Shown: positions 44,721 through 56,489, counted from the first letter of the stretch. The stretch: 62,718 nt of DNA from a candidate division Zixibacteria bacterium SM23_81 (GCA_001304015.1 LJUY01000012.1:1-62718); one strand, 5' to 3'. Numbers and translations: made by a program. The notes: generated by a model not told the origin, from the letters alone.

Positions 44721-46451
44721 TCAGCTTTTATCTTTATCCTTAGCTGGTGATGTTGTCTCGCTTGGTTGCCGTCGACGGCGTCTGTTTTCCTGAAGAATGG
44801 TCAGCAGGTTGAATAAAGTCCAATAGAGAACTAATCCAGAGGAGAAATTGTTAAACAGAAAGAACAGAAAAATGGGCATCATGTAGACCATGTATGCTTG
44901 CTTTGGATCCCTCATGGAGATCTTCTGCTGAATAAACATGGTCACAGCCATTATGATGGGCAAGATATTGAAAGCATCTCCATAGATGGGAAGCTTCATG
45001 GGCAGATGGAAGACCGTATCCGGAGCTGATAGATCTTTGATCCACAGAAAGCTTTCCCCCCTGAGCTCAATGGTATTCCTAAATACGGCGTAAAGTGCTA
45101 TGAATACCGGCATCTGCAGGAGCATGGGGAAACAACCCGAAGCGGGGTTGATCTTATATTTTCGATAAAGAGCCAGGGTCTCCTTGTTCAGTCTCGCCGG
45201 GTCGCTCTTGTATTTCTCCCGCAACTTTGAAATTTCCGGCTGAATGTCCTGCATCTTCCTCATAGACTCAAAGCTCTTGCGCGTTAGGGGGTAGAAGATA
45301 ATTTTAACAACGATGGAAAAGATAATGATAACAACCCCATAGTTAGGGATGATCCGATAGATGTTGACGAAGAGGTGAAGAATAATCAGCCCTATCCATC
45401 TAATGTATTTAAATCCTAAGTTAACCATTCTTTCCAGGCCAATACCATAATCCTTGAGAACGAAGTAATCCATGGGTCCCAAATATATCTCCCAGCTGTG
45501 ATCGCACATGCCTTCCTGTAGGGGCATGTACAGACCCGTGCTGATAATTCTCTGCTCCAGCGTCTCTTGCTCCTCATTCCCCTTCTCATAATACGCTCGA
45601 AACTTCACACCACGCCCCACCACATCCTCGGGCGTCATCATGGCCATCAAGAAGTATTTTGTCTGCATGGCTATCCACTTGGTGTTTCCGGTAAAACTGC
45701 TGTCTTTGATGGCTCCATCGCCCCCTATTCTGGTTTTTATTAACTCGTCTCCAAGCATTGCGTAAGCGGCGAAGGCGCGTAGATCATCATTGCGCTTCTT
45801 CTCGGTAGTATTCAGGCCTGGTTTCCACCATAGAATATACTGCCTGCCTTCACTAAGGGCACTTGCCCCCTCTATGATCACTCTCAAGCCTATGGTATGC
45901 CTTCGGTGATGGAAAGAAAATACCTTTACAACCTTCAGGCCCTCTTCCGTCTCCGCTTTGAAGCTCAAAGAATCCTGAGGATTTGAAGAGTCCAGAAACA
46001 ACGATTCGTCCTGTGTTTCGAAATTCAGTTCATCGAGATCTATCTCATAACCGCTTGCAGGTATCGTTATACCCAAAGCACCTTTCTCCATGACAGTTGG
46101 TAATAATGAAACCCAATTTTGTTGGTCAACATTCCTTAACCTTGGTTTCATCTCCCAACTGGTCAGCACGGCTCCTTTGCTGTTAATCGTTCCTCTAAAA
46201 AGATCGCTTTCAATAGTCACAGTTTCCGGCTCTGCTTCTGTAACGCTAATAAAAAGCTGCCGAGGTTCTTCCGGTGGAGAAGTGATTTTCTCATCTATCT
46301 TCTCTATCTTCGGCTCCACCTTTGGTTGGCGAACCACTTCCTCTTGTTCAGTGGGCTCTTTCGGCGCTACTCCAATGAGTTTCAGATACAATGGATAGAG
46401 GATGATGATAAGCCCAATCAGCACTATGGCGACGACTGTCCTCTTGTCCAC
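44721..46451 (-). CDS. yidC: Membrane protein insertase YidC
   Basis: A 576-residue YidC of the Gram-negative type. The GTG start is preceded by GGAGGAGC. One N-terminal helix (TVVAIVLIGLIIILYPLYL) is followed by a large periplasmic beta-sandwich domain (residues about 60-340). Five membrane segments with KIIFYPLTRKSFESMRKMQDIQPEI form the conserved core, where the insertase Arg is expected. MPVFIALYAVFRNTIELRGESFLWIKDLSAPD is the second characteristic stretch. The presence of the periplasmic domain indicates an outer membrane. It inserts and folds inner-membrane proteins, including ATPase subunits. Confidence 0.97.
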   Translation of the reverse strand: MDKRTVVAIVLIGLIIILYPLYLKLIGVAPKEPTEQEEVVRQPKVEPKIEKIDEKITSPPEEPRQLFISVTEAEPETVTIESDLFRGTINSKGAVLTSWEMKPRLRNVDQQNWVSLLPTVMEKGALGITIPASGYEIDLDELNFETQDESLFLDSSNPQDSLSFKAETEEGLKVVKVFSFHHRRHTIGLRVIIEGASALSEGRQYILWWKPGLNTTEKKRNDDLRAFAAYAMLGDELIKTRIGGDGAIKDSSFTGNTKWIAMQTKYFLMAMMTPEDVVGRGVKFRAYYEKGNEEQETLEQRIISTGLYMPLQEGMCDHSWEIYLGPMDYFVLKDYGIGLERMVNLGFKYIRWIGLIILHLFVNIYRIIPNYGVVIIIFSIVVKIIFYPLTRKSFESMRKMQDIQPEISKLREKYKSDPARLNKETLALYRKYKINPASGCFPMLLQMPVFIALYAVFRNTIELRGESFLWIKDLSAPDTVFHLPMKLPIYGDAFNILPIIMAVTMFIQQKISMRDPKQAYMVYMMPIFLFFLFNNFSSGLVLYWTLFNLLTILQENRRRRRQPSETTSPAKDKDKS

Positions 46452-46474
46452 AGCTCCTCCATTTTTATGATGAA

Positions 46475-46690
46475 CTATTTAACGGGATCGTAGCCGCCAT
46501 GATGAAAAGGATGGCATCTCAAAATCCTTTTTGTCGATACCAGGAGTCCTTTGAAAAAACTATACTTCGACATTGCATCTATGGCATATTGAGAACAGGA
46601 GGGAAAAAAACGACAGCTCGTGGGGAGAAATGGTGAGAAAGCCAATTGATAAAGCCTAATTAGAAAAATAGCGCTTTTTGAAAGCATCAT
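46475..46690 (-). CDS. yidD: Membrane protein insertion efficiency factor YidD
   Basis: A 71-residue Yid[36 protein letters not shown] carries the paired CRF.P.CS.Y signature with two Cys, and [13 protein letters not shown] is the typical end. It sits between rnpA and yidC as usual. Two adjacent ATG codons lie at 46685-46690; GGAAAT upstream is a weak ribosome site. Confidence 0.93.
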   Translation of the reverse strand: MMLSKSAIFLIRLYQLAFSPFLPTSCRFFPSCSQYAIDAMSKYSFFKGLLVSTKRILRCHPFHHGGYDPVK

Positions 46691-46708
46691 GTGTTATTTC
46701 CAAAAGCA

Positions 46709-47035
46709 TTAGGTATTTTCAGATGTCCTCTGGATGAGCTCTATAACTTCTTTTTGTAAGCTATCAAATCTGGCATTTACGATGTCTTTTTTTGCGATGA
46801 AAAGATAACATCCAGGCTTTAGATCAACGGAGAGCTTTGTTTTAATAATCTCTTTAAGCCTCCTCTTAATTTTATTCCTAATTGTTGCATTCCCTACCTT
46901 AGCAGAAACGATAACGGCAAATTGTACAGAATCGCTTCCTTCTTTTAGATATCGAAAAACTATATACTCTCCGCTCTTAACAGGCGCATCTTTCTGAAGC
47001 TTGGCGATCCATTTTGTTTTCCTTGAATGTGCTAT
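46709..47035 (-). CDS. rnpA: Ribonuclease P protein component (non-standard start)
   Basis: RnpA, the protein part of RNase P. RNKIKRRLKEII is the family's RNA-binding motif and is preceded by SGEYIVFRYLKEG and FAVIVSAKVGNATI, which align with other RnpA proteins. No ATG, GTG or TTG occurs in this frame between the rpmH stop and the conserved core. The best start is ATA at 47033-47035, eight bases after GGAGGG, giving 108 residues. The rpmH frame and this frame are the same. A sequencing error upstream or a real non-AUG start are the alternatives. It lies in the standard place between rpmH and yidD. Confidence 0.85.
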   Translation of the reverse strand: MAHSRKTKWIAKLQKDAPVKSGEYIVFRYLKEGSDSVQFAVIVSAKVGNATIRNKIKRRLKEIIKTKLSVDLKPGCYLFIAKKDIVNARFDSLQKEVIELIQRTSENT

Positions 47036-47071
47036 CTGCGAACCCTCCTGCCTTTTGAATCGCCATAATGG

Positions 47072-47206
47072 TCAGTGTGTCAATCGTTTTCTTCCTTTCT
47101 CTCGTCTTCTTTTTATTATTGCTCTGCCTGATTTCGTACTCATCCGCTTTCGAAAGCCATGATCTGCTTTCTTTTTCTTATTGCTCGGCTGAAATGTTCT
47201 CTTCAC
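47072..47206 (-). CDS. rpmH: 50S ribosomal protein L34
   Basis: A 44-residue L34. It starts [22 protein letters not shown] and ends GRKRLTH, with the family's KRTFQPSN..R and FR.RM elements, and it is very basic. The GTG start follows AAGGAGG by four bases. It is the first gene of the minus-strand cluster, behind a near-consensus promoter. Confidence 0.96.
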   Translation of the reverse strand: MKRTFQPSNKKKKADHGFRKRMSTKSGRAIIKRRREKGRKRLTH

Positions 47207-47246
47207 GTTACCTCCTTAAAATCATTTCGTATTGTACAACTTCAAA

Positions 47247-47275
47247 AATATAGCCGTGCAGCAAAATATTGTCAA
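47247..47275 (-). promoter_or_regulatory. rpmH promoter
   Basis: On the minus strand TTGACA (47270-47275), 17 bases, TATATT (47247-47252). It would drive the rpmH-parB cluster and gives a leader of about 30-40 bases. Confidence 0.85.
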
Positions 47276-47356
47276 GCTATTTTTCTAGTACATTCTCTTT
47301 TATTTGTTGAAAATAAAGACCTTTGAAAAAATTTCTCGAGCTCAAAAATTTTTTTC

Positions 47357-47385
47357 TTGACATCTCCTTTCTAGGATATTACATT
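47357..47385 (+). promoter_or_regulatory. dnaA promoter
   Basis: TTGACA (47357-47362), 17 bases, TACATT (47380-47385). It points to dnaA and lies just upstream of the DnaA boxes at 47409 and 47606-47626, which suggests autoregulation. Confidence 0.65.
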
Positions 47386-47408
47386 GCAACCGCGGAAATG
47401 CTGATCGT

Positions 47409-47626
47409 TGTGGATAACTTGTGCACAACTCTTCTGGGTTTCGTGGTCCTCTCCACAACTTCCTTTTTTCCACATTCCACGTATTTTCATCTTCGAAAGC
47501 CATTCATTCACAGCTTATTCCGCGTCCTCTATTGATAACTCCGCTCTTTTTCTGGTCCTAAGTGCTACTTCTCTGCCCCTTAATTTTGGACCTTCCCAGA
47601 AAAATTGTGGATAACTTTTATCCACT
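47409..47626. promoter_or_regulatory. DnaA boxes in the dnaA leader
   Basis: TGTGGATAA at 47409-47417 and 47606-47614 are perfect boxes on the minus strand. TTATCCACT at 47618-47626 matches at eight of nine positions. TGTGCACAA near 47421-47429 is weaker. The whole 47207-47654 stretch has no gene; it holds the divergent rpmH and dnaA promoters and these boxes. Confidence 0.75.
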
Positions 47627-47654
47627 AGACAAGAGTTGCGCGCGAGATTTCCAA

Positions 47655-48995
47655 GTGAATCAATCAAATCTTTGGTCTCAATGTCTGCAGACCATTCAGG
47701 AAAAAATACCTCGGCAGAGCTTCGAAACATGGCTACGACCGACTGAAATCTTGTCCTTCACGGAAGATACTATAGTTATAAAAGTCCCAAATGCTTTCTT
47801 CTCAGAATGGATTGAACAGCATTATGGTCATTTCATTGTCAACGCCGTTCGAGAGTTAACCGGTCACTCTCCCACCATCACCTTTTCAGTCTCCTCAGAG
47901 AGGGGTACTTTCCTCACCAACATCTCCCCGCAGAGAGAAGCGACTTCCTCGAACCAGATTCGCCGCACAAGTCCCGCCCGGTTGAATTCTCGATATACTT
48001 TTGACAATTTTGTTATAGGTGATTGTAATCAGTTTGCTCATGCTGCATCGCTTGCTGTTGCCGAAGCTCCCGGAAGAACAGCCTTTAATCCTCTTGTCAT
48101 TTATGGTGGCGTCGGTTTGGGCAAGACGCATCTCATCCAAGCTATTGGCCATTTTGTTGAGGAACATGCCACAGCCCAGAGTTTAGTATATGTCTCCTCC
48201 GAGAAGTTCACCATCGATTTCATCGAATCCATACAGAACAACAAAACCGCTCAGTTTAGTAATAGATATCGTAATAAAGACGTCCTTTTAGTTGACGACA
48301 TCCAATTTTTCTCTGATAAGGAGCGAACGCAAGAAGAATTCTTTCATACTTTCAACACTCTACACCAAAAGGGAAAGCAGATCGTTCTTTCATCAGACCG
48401 TCCCCCAAAGGAAATAAGGGGTCTCGAGGAACGTCTCCTCTCTCGCTTCCAGTGGGGACTCATCGCAGACATCCAACGTCCCGATTTGGAGACCAGGATC
48501 GCTATTCTTCAAAAAAAAGCTCAAAATGATAATCTCTCCATCCCCACCGAAGTAACCACCTTTATCGCCAACAATATCACCACGAATATACGCGATCTTG
48601 AGGGCGCTGTTATTCGCTTACTTGCTTATTCCTCGCTAACTGGCAAAGATATCTCCCTAAGCCTAGCCCGCGAGGTTATCAAGGATCTGGTGGTCAAAAA
48701 TAAAAGCGAGAAGTCTGTGGCCTACATTCAGAAAGTTGTAGCGGAGCACATGAATATTCCTATTCATCTGATGAATGCGAAAAAGAAGACCAAAGAGGTT
48801 GCCTTGGCCCGACAGATCGCCATGTACTTGACCCGAGAATTGACCAATTATTCTCTGACTACCATAGGATCAAAATTCGGAGGACGCGATCACTCCACGG
48901 TGATCCATGCCTGTCGAACGGTAGAGCAACTGATAGAAAATGATCATTTGGTCAACACAACAGTAAAGGAACTCAGCAGAGTCCTCAGTGTATAG
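47655..48995 (+). CDS. dnaA: Chromosomal replication initiator DnaA
   Basis: A 446-residue DnaA. The GTG at 47655 is chosen because NQSNLWSQCLQTIQEKIPRQSFETWLRP is the usual domain I start; the upstream in-frame extension overlaps DnaA boxes and is not family-like. Domain III begins RYTFDNFVIGDCNQFAHAA, then Walker A GGVGLGKTHLIQAIGH, Walker B LLVDDIQFFSDKERTQEEFFHTFN, and the sensor/arginine finger GLEERLLSRFQWGL. Domain IV ends with the DNA-binding signature GRDHSTVIHACRTVEQL. It initiates replication at the DnaA boxes near 49 kb. The length is normal. Confidence 0.98.
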   Translation: MNQSNLWSQCLQTIQEKIPRQSFETWLRPTEILSFTEDTIVIKVPNAFFSEWIEQHYGHFIVNAVRELTGHSPTITFSVSSERGTFLTNISPQREATSSNQIRRTSPARLNSRYTFDNFVIGDCNQFAHAASLAVAEAPGRTAFNPLVIYGGVGLGKTHLIQAIGHFVEEHATAQSLVYVSSEKFTIDFIESIQNNKTAQFSNRYRNKDVLLVDDIQFFSDKERTQEEFFHTFNTLHQKGKQIVLSSDRPPKEIRGLEERLLSRFQWGLIADIQRPDLETRIAILQKKAQNDNLSIPTEVTTFIANNITTNIRDLEGAVIRLLAYSSLTGKDISLSLAREVIKDLVVKNKSEKSVAYIQKVVAEHMNIPIHLMNAKKKTKEVALARQIAMYLTRELTNYSLTTIGSKFGGRDHSTVIHACRTVEQLIENDHLVNTTVKELSRVLSV

Positions 48996-49046
48996 ATCTG
49001 TGTACAATTTGTAGATTTCATTTCTCGGGGCTTTATTATCGTACAC

Positions 49047-49260
49047 TGTGGATAATACGTTTACAATTGAACCCTTTATTCACAGGTTTATTCTCACATT
49101 CATCCTCTCACCGAACCTCTTCCATCCCAGAATTAGCTTCAAATTTTCCCTTGTGAACACTTGTTTATCCACAAGTCCACAGCTCCTACTATAACTACTA
49201 TTTTTTAAACTTAACAAGTTGTAAAATACATCTTGTGAACATCGAACTCTGTTTCCCTAT
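49047..49260. other. Probable chromosomal origin oriC
   Basis: The dnaA-dnaN spacer (48996-49421) has no gene. It contains perfect DnaA boxes at 49047-49055 (minus), 49076-49084 and 49165-49173. The last is followed by GTCCACAGCTC and then CTACTATAACTACTA at about 49188-49202. That is a run of DnaA-trio elements (TAG on the other strand), leading into an AT-rich TTTTTTAAACTTAACAAG tract suited to unwinding. This order matches the known basal unwinding systems of bacterial origins. Exact limits are not defined. Confidence 0.85.
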
Positions 49261-49320
49261 TTCTCATATTGATAATGACGCAAAGCCCTCTTCAAACCTA
49301 GAATATTCGACTTTTTTCCC

Positions 49321-49349
49321 TTGATTTTGGGCCCAAATTTTGGTATAAT
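49321..49349 (+). promoter_or_regulatory. dnaN promoter
   Basis: TTGATT (49321-49326), 17 bases, TATAAT (49344-49349), with TGG before the -10. The ATG of dnaN is about 70 bp downstream, so dnaN and recF can be expressed apart from dnaA. Confidence 0.8.
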
Positions 49350-49421
49350 GGTGGTGGCATTTTCGGGTCTTCAAGAGGTTCTTTTTTTAGTGCCCATCAC
49401 AATATGTTTAAGGGAGGGAAA

Positions 49422-50558
49422 ATGAATTTTACTGTGGAACGTGCTGAATTTCTCCCTGCGCTTCAGACGGTTTTGAACGTCGTCTCCCCAAAGGCGACCT
49501 TGCCTATCCTCTCTAACATTCTCTTCCAACTCAAAGGTAAGAAGCTTGCCCTTTACGCCACCGATTTGGACACATCTGTTAGAACCCAATTATCTGTATC
49601 TCAAGGAACGGATGGTGCCATTGCTTTACCGGCTAAAAAATTAGCGGAAATCATCAGAGAGTTGCCAGAGGCGACTATAACCGTGCAAGTGAAAGATAAG
49701 CAGGCTATCATCAATTGCGAGAAGGGAAAATACCAATTGATGGGTATGGATTGGGAGGATTTTCCTCAGTTTCCAGAAGCTATAGAGGGTCAATCATTTA
49801 AAATCAAACAATCTACTCTGGCCAGGATGATCAACAAAACGTTGTATTCAACTTCTAAGGATGAGACCAGACCAGCGCTCAATGGAGTTTTATGGCACAT
49901 AGAAGAAAAAGAGATGAAGATGGTAGCTACCGATGGACATCGACTGGCGAAACTAAGGGTACAAAGAGGAGGTCCTAAAAGCTTTGAAAAAGATGTCATC
50001 GTGCCTGCAAAGACGCTGAATCAACTTCTCCGGCTTTTCGGGGAACAAGATGCGGATATGGAGATTACCATAGGGGAGAATCACTTGGTTTTTTCTCTCG
50101 ATAGCACAACCCTATATTCTCGCGTTTTGGAAGGTCCTTATCCCAACTATCAGCAAGTTATTCCCACCGAGAACGATAAGGAACTCATGGTGGACCGTGA
50201 AACTCTTCACTCCGCTGTGAGAAGAGTTTCCACTCTCTCCAACTCTCTTACTCATCAGGTGAGATTCGATCTCTCCTCAGGGCTAATGGTGCTTTCCGCT
50301 TCAGACCGGGATATAGGTGGTGAGGCGAGCGATAATATTGAGGCCAAATACACAGGGGAGAATTTGCAAATCGGATATAATGCCCATTACATCTTAGAGA
50401 TCCTCAAGCACATAGATAGCCCGGAAGTCACCTTCGAATTATCGACACCCGTGCGTGCCGGCCTAATGAAACCATCTTCTCAGCAGGAGGGTGAGGATTA
50501 TCTCTGTTTAATTATGCCCTTACGGCTTACTGACGAATCGGTGCAAAACAAATCTTAG
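49422..50558 (+). CDS. dnaN: DNA polymerase III sliding clamp (beta subunit)
   Basis: A 378-residue beta clamp made of three similar beta-alpha-beta domains. It starts MNFTVERAEFLPALQTVLNVV, then KATLPILSNILFQ, ALYATDLDTSVRTQL and LALPAKKLAEIIRELP-type sequence in the first domain. ATG at 49422 is chosen because AGGGAGG lies six bases upstream; an in-frame ATG 18 bases earlier is less likely. It holds DNA polymerases and other proteins on DNA. It is followed closely by recF. Confidence 0.97.
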   Translation: MNFTVERAEFLPALQTVLNVVSPKATLPILSNILFQLKGKKLALYATDLDTSVRTQLSVSQGTDGAIALPAKKLAEIIRELPEATITVQVKDKQAIINCEKGKYQLMGMDWEDFPQFPEAIEGQSFKIKQSTLARMINKTLYSTSKDETRPALNGVLWHIEEKEMKMVATDGHRLAKLRVQRGGPKSFEKDVIVPAKTLNQLLRLFGEQDADMEITIGENHLVFSLDSTTLYSRVLEGPYPNYQQVIPTENDKELMVDRETLHSAVRRVSTLSNSLTHQVRFDLSSGLMVLSASDRDIGGEASDNIEAKYTGENLQIGYNAHYILEILKHIDSPEVTFELSTPVRAGLMKPSSQQEGEDYLCLIMPLRLTDESVQNKS

Positions 50559-50575
50559 GCCTATCGGAGGCCGTT

Positions 50576-51691
50576 TTGTTTGTGGATTTCTTGTCGCTGA
50601 GAAATTTCCGCAATTATAAGGCTCTAGAACTAAATTTTAGCACTTCGGGGCACATTTTTTTAGGAGGGAACGCTCAGGGAAAAACAAACTTACTAGAAGC
50701 CATTCACTATCTCTGTATGGCTAGGTCTCAGCGAAAAGCAAGTGAGGAGGAGCTAATCAGGGAAGGGGCAGAGCAGCTATATTTGAACGGAATGGGCTTA
50801 GCAGCAGGAAATCGGCGAGTGTCCGTGGAAATTCTCTTCGCGCGTGAGAATGGACGCCGGCTAAAAATCAATGATGCTGTTCATCGAAGTACTTCAGATC
50901 TATTAGGTCTTTTTTATGTCGTCAATCTTTCTCCTGAGGATGTTGCCGTAGTGATGGGAGCGCCACGGCAGCGTCGTCGGTTTCTGAATTCTTTTATCTC
51001 CCAAATTAGCATTTCCTATTGGGCATCCTTATTAGAGTATCAGAAGATAATTCAGCACCGCAATATAGCCTTGAGGTCTCGTTCTGGCGGGAGATGGCGT
51101 GCCGCGGACGACGATGAGCTAGAAGCGTGGGCCCAGCAACTGGTGGCAGTGGGAGCGCGCATTATCCGCAAAAGAGGGCAGGTGCTGAAGAAACTGAATC
51201 CAGAGGTTCAGCGGCTCCATCAGAAGATCAGCGATGGGAGCGAGCGAATAACTCTGACGTATAAAGCAGCTGGGGACCTCGATGTGAACGACGACATCGA
51301 GGAGCAATTCAAGCTTGCTTTGGAGCGCACCAGAGAAAAAGAGCTTAAATTTGGTATGACCTTAGTAGGCCCTCATAGGGATGATGTGGTCGTGACTGTG
51401 AACGGCATGGACCTCAGGATATTCGGGTCACAGGGTCAACACCGAACAGCGGCCATCGCGTTAAAATTGGCTGCCGCCCGATTTCTGCAACAGGCAAGGG
51501 GTGAACAGCCAATTTTACTATTGGACGATGTTTTCGCCGAGTTAGATCAGAACAGGACACGACTGGTTTTTGATGTGCTCGCCGAGTTCGGTCAGATGTT
51601 TATCGCAACGGCTAAGGAAAGCGATCTGGCTGGTTGTGGTGAAAGTCTAGGCCGGATGATCATCGCCGATGGCACGGTGACTCTTTCGTGA
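50576..51691 (+). CDS. recF: DNA replication/repair protein RecF
   Basis: A 371-residue RecF, an SMC-like ATPase that helps RecA load at gaps. LSLRNFRNYKALELNFS and IFLGGNAQGKTNLLEAIHYLC (Walker A) open the protein, and LVGPHRDDV marks the family's second conserved element. The signature GSQGQHRTAAIALKLAAARF and Walker B PILLLDDVFAELDQNRT lie in the C-terminal third. Probably starts at TTG 50576, five bases after GGAGG; a GTG six bases later is an alternative. 17 bases after dnaN. Confidence 0.95.
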   Translation: MFVDFLSLRNFRNYKALELNFSTSGHIFLGGNAQGKTNLLEAIHYLCMARSQRKASEEELIREGAEQLYLNGMGLAAGNRRVSVEILFARENGRRLKINDAVHRSTSDLLGLFYVVNLSPEDVAVVMGAPRQRRRFLNSFISQISISYWASLLEYQKIIQHRNIALRSRSGGRWRAADDDELEAWAQQLVAVGARIIRKRGQVLKKLNPEVQRLHQKISDGSERITLTYKAAGDLDVNDDIEEQFKLALERTREKELKFGMTLVGPHRDDVVVTVNGMDLRIFGSQGQHRTAAIALKLAAARFLQQARGEQPILLLDDVFAELDQNRTRLVFDVLAEFGQMFIATAKESDLAGCGESLGRMIIADGTVTLS

Positions 51692-51706
51692 ATCGAGGTG
51701 TTCATT

Positions 51707-52042
51707 TTGGTAGCAGCGATAGAGAGAAGAGAAAGGATGATGTCTCTGGGTCAGGTCCTGCACAGTCTTCTTCGCAACTGGGGAGTTGACGAGAAGGTTC
51801 GAGAAAGACAAGCCGTAGCTCTCTGGAGCAAAACCGTTGGTTCTCAAATAGCTGAGAATACGGAGGCTGTTGGGGTTGAAGATGGCAGGATTTTTGTTCG
51901 AGCGAGGTCTTCTACGTGGAAAACGGAATTGGTTTTTGTGAAACCTGAAATTATAGATCGTTTGAACCATGCAGTAGGTAAGAAAGTGATCAGAGACATC
52001 ATCTTTGTGAGCGACAGCTGGGGATCAGGTATTTCACCGTAA
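51707..52042 (+). CDS. DUF721 (DciA-like) protein
   Basis: A 111-residue protein of the DUF721/DciA family. The core reads LGQVLHSLLRNWGVDEKVRERQAVALWSKTVG, followed by IFVRARSSTWKTELVFVKPEIIDRLN, the usual second half with the conserved S-x-W-x-x-E-L. DciA is the ancestral loader of the replicative helicase DnaB in bacteria that lack DnaC. TTG at 51707 follows GAGGTG at a good distance; a GTG nine bases earlier is also possible. It lies between recF and gyrB, as often found. Confidence 0.88.
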   Translation: MVAAIERRERMMSLGQVLHSLLRNWGVDEKVRERQAVALWSKTVGSQIAENTEAVGVEDGRIFVRARSSTWKTELVFVKPEIIDRLNHAVGKKVIRDIIFVSDSWGSGISP

Positions 52043-52060
52043 TAAGTGGATTGGAGATAG

Positions 52061-53983
<1,923 letters not shown>

Positions 53984-54056
53984 GAGAATATGGCTCTTTG
54001 CTGAGATATGTTTCCCATTTAGAATCGATTATAGATAGACTGAAAGACAAAATACC

Positions 54057-56489
54057 ATGACGACTCCTAGACAAAATATCATCCCGGTCTACATAGAAGA
54101 CGAGATGAAGAGCTCGTATATCGATTACTCAATGAGCGTGATCGTTTCACGAGCTTTGCCGGACGTACGCGACGGGATGAAACCAGTGCACAGGCGTATT
54201 CTTTACGCCATGGACGATTTAGGTCTGGCCTCCAATCGTTCGCATAAGAAAAGCGCTCGCGTGGTGGGAGAGGTGTTGGGCAAGTACCACCCTCATGGTG
54301 ACACCGCCGTCTATGATGCCATGGTCCGGATGGTGCAGGAATTCTCCCTGCGCTACCCCATGATAGATGGCCAGGGTAATTTCGGATCTGTCGACGGAGA
54401 CAGCGCGGCGGCCATGAGATATACCGAGGTTCGCCTCTCTCCTATGGGCGAGGAGATGCTCAGCGATTTGGCCAAGGAAACTGTGGATTTTGCGCCCAAC
54501 TTCGATAATAGCCTTCAGGAACCTCTGGTTCTACCGTCGCCATTGCCAAACCTTTTGGTGAACGGCGCTTCCGGAATCGCTGTGGGTATGGCCACCAATA
54601 TACCTCCTCATAACATCGGAGAGGTCGTCGATGGGATCGTGGCCCTGATTGAGGATCCGGAAATCGAAATAGACGAGCTAATGGAGTTCATCAAAGGCCC
54701 AGATTTTCCCACCGGAGGGGTAATCACCGGGGCAAGCGGTATCAGGGAGGCATACCGTACAGGTAGAGGTCGCGTTATCCAACGAGCCTTCGCTAAAGTG
54801 GAAACTCAGAAGAGCGGACGGGAGAGCATCGTCGTTAGCGAAATCCCCTTTCAGGTGAACAAATCGAACCTTCTTGCCAAGATTGCCGAGCTTGTTCGAG
54901 AGAAGAGGGTTGAGGGTATCAGCGACTTACGCGACGAGTCCGACCGTGAGGGTATGCGGGTGGTCATAGATCTGCGGAAAGGGGTCAATCCGGAGGTGGT
55001 GCTCAATCAGCTTTACAAACACACTCAGATGCAGGAGACCTTCGGCGTCATCATGTTGACCCTGGTGGGGGGACGACCACAGGTACTGAATTTAAAGGAG
55101 GTGCTACAGAGATTTGTGGAGCACCGCCATGAGGTGGTGGTTCGCAGAACTAAATTCGATCTGAAAAAAGCCGAGCAGCGGGCCCACATTCTGGAGGGCC
55201 TCAAGATAGCTCTGGATCATATTGATGAGATCGTAGCCCTTATTAAAAAGTCAAAAGATCCCGACACGGCGCGCCAGGGCCTAATGAAACGATTTGACTT
55301 GTCCAAAGTTCAAGCCCAAGCCATCTTGGACATGCGGCTACAGCGCCTCACAGGGCTGGAACGCCGCAAGATAGAGGAGGAATATCTCCAGTTGATAAAA
55401 GAGATCGCGCGACTAAAGGGAATTTTGGAAAGTCAAGTTCATAGGATGGCCCTCATCAAGGAGGAGCTCCTTAGCTTGAAGGAGAAGTTCAGCGATGAGC
55501 GGCGCACCACGATCATCGATGAGGAACAAGGAGAATTCACCTTGGAGGATCTCATCGCTGAGGAGGACATGGTCATCACCATCTCCCATACGGGTTACAT
55601 CAAACGGTTGCCTACCAGCACCTATAGACGTCAACGGCGTGGCGGCAGGGGCGTGACAGGTATGGGTACCAAGGAAGAGGATTTCGTGGAGCACTTATTC
55701 ATCGCATCGACTCACGATTATATCCTCTTCTTCACCGATCGGGGGCGCTGCTATTGGCTTAAGGTGCACTGGATTCCACAAGGTGGCCGGATGGCTAAGG
55801 GTCGGGCAGTGGCCAATTTGCTAAAAATCCAGCCGGGAGAGTCCATCGCCGCCTTCGTGCCGGTGAAGTTTTTCGACGATGAGCACTATGTCATCACCGC
55901 CACCCGGAAGGGAATCATCAAGAAAACGCTCTTGGCCAAGTATAGTCATCCGCGCAAGGGTGGTATCTGCGGGGCATTGGTAGATGAGGATGATGAGCTC
56001 ATCGAGGCCAAGCTCACCGATGGGAACCAGGATATTATCTTGGGCACCAGGAAGGGGAAGGCTATCCGATTCCCTGAATCTGATGTCCGGTGTATGGGAA
56101 GATCAAGCCGGGGCGTGAAAGGGATCACTTTGGGAAAGGGCGATTGGCTTGTGGGAATGGTCGTGGTGAAACGGGGTGCAACCCTCCTGGTGGTATCTGA
56201 GAATGGTTACGGTAAAAGAAGCAACATCAGCGATTATCCCCTGCAACACAGAGGTGGTAAAGGGGTTATAACCATCAAGAACACAGCTCGCAACGGAGAT
56301 GTGGTCACCATCAAGGAAACGGTGGAGACGGATGAGCTGATGATTATCACCCAGGGAGGAGTCGTGATACGCCTCCCCATTAGGGGCGTCAGTGTCATCG
56401 GTCGCAACACCCAGGGAGTGAAGCTCATCAATCTTGATGAGGGGGATAAGGTGGTGGACGTAGCCCGGGTGGTTTCCGAGGAGGAGTAA
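54057..56489 (+). CDS. gyrA: DNA gyrase subunit A
   Basis: A 810-residue GyrA. The start [42 protein letters not shown] is the family's N-terminus. The catalytic Tyr lies in [39 protein letters not shown] follows, then the coiled coil with the gate and a C-terminal six-bladed beta-pinwheel that contains the GyrA-box-like QRRGGRGV stretch, the marker of true gyrase. It lies 73 bases after gyrB. A terminator hairpin follows about 150 bp later. Confidence 0.97.
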   Translation: MTTPRQNIIPVYIEDEMKSSYIDYSMSVIVSRALPDVRDGMKPVHRRILYAMDDLGLASNRSHKKSARVVGEVLGKYHPHGDTAVYDAMVRMVQEFSLRYPMIDGQGNFGSVDGDSAAAMRYTEVRLSPMGEEMLSDLAKETVDFAPNFDNSLQEPLVLPSPLPNLLVNGASGIAVGMATNIPPHNIGEVVDGIVALIEDPEIEIDELMEFIKGPDFPTGGVITGASGIREAYRTGRGRVIQRAFAKVETQKSGRESIVVSEIPFQVNKSNLLAKIAELVREKRVEGISDLRDESDREGMRVVIDLRKGVNPEVVLNQLYKHTQMQETFGVIMLTLVGGRPQVLNLKEVLQRFVEHRHEVVVRRTKFDLKKAEQRAHILEGLKIALDHIDEIVALIKKSKDPDTARQGLMKRFDLSKVQAQAILDMRLQRLTGLERRKIEEEYLQLIKEIARLKGILESQVHRMALIKEELLSLKEKFSDERRTTIIDEEQGEFTLEDLIAEEDMVITISHTGYIKRLPTSTYRRQRRGGRGVTGMGTKEEDFVEHLFIASTHDYILFFTDRGRCYWLKVHWIPQGGRMAKGRAVANLLKIQPGESIAAFVPVKFFDDEHYVITATRKGIIKKTLLAKYSHPRKGGICGALVDEDDELIEAKLTDGNQDIILGTRKGKAIRFPESDVRCMGRSSRGVKGITLGKGDWLVGMVVVKRGATLLVVSENGYGKRSNISDYPLQHRGGKGVITIKNTARNGDVVTIKETVETDELMIITQGGVVIRLPIRGVSVIGRNTQGVKLINLDEGDKVVDVARVVSEEE

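Noticed and set aside
47068-47253. Hydrophobic plus-strand reading frame
   Set aside because: It is the complement of rpmH and its leader; L34's basic codons give Leu/Phe/Ser-rich antisense.
47323-47535. Plus-strand 70-codon frame upstream of dnaA
   Set aside because: It spans the dnaA promoter and a DnaA box and has no ribosome site or recognised domain.
47562-47654. N-terminal extension of DnaA
   Set aside because: The added residues are not family-like and contain DnaA boxes; GTG at 47655 begins the usual domain I.
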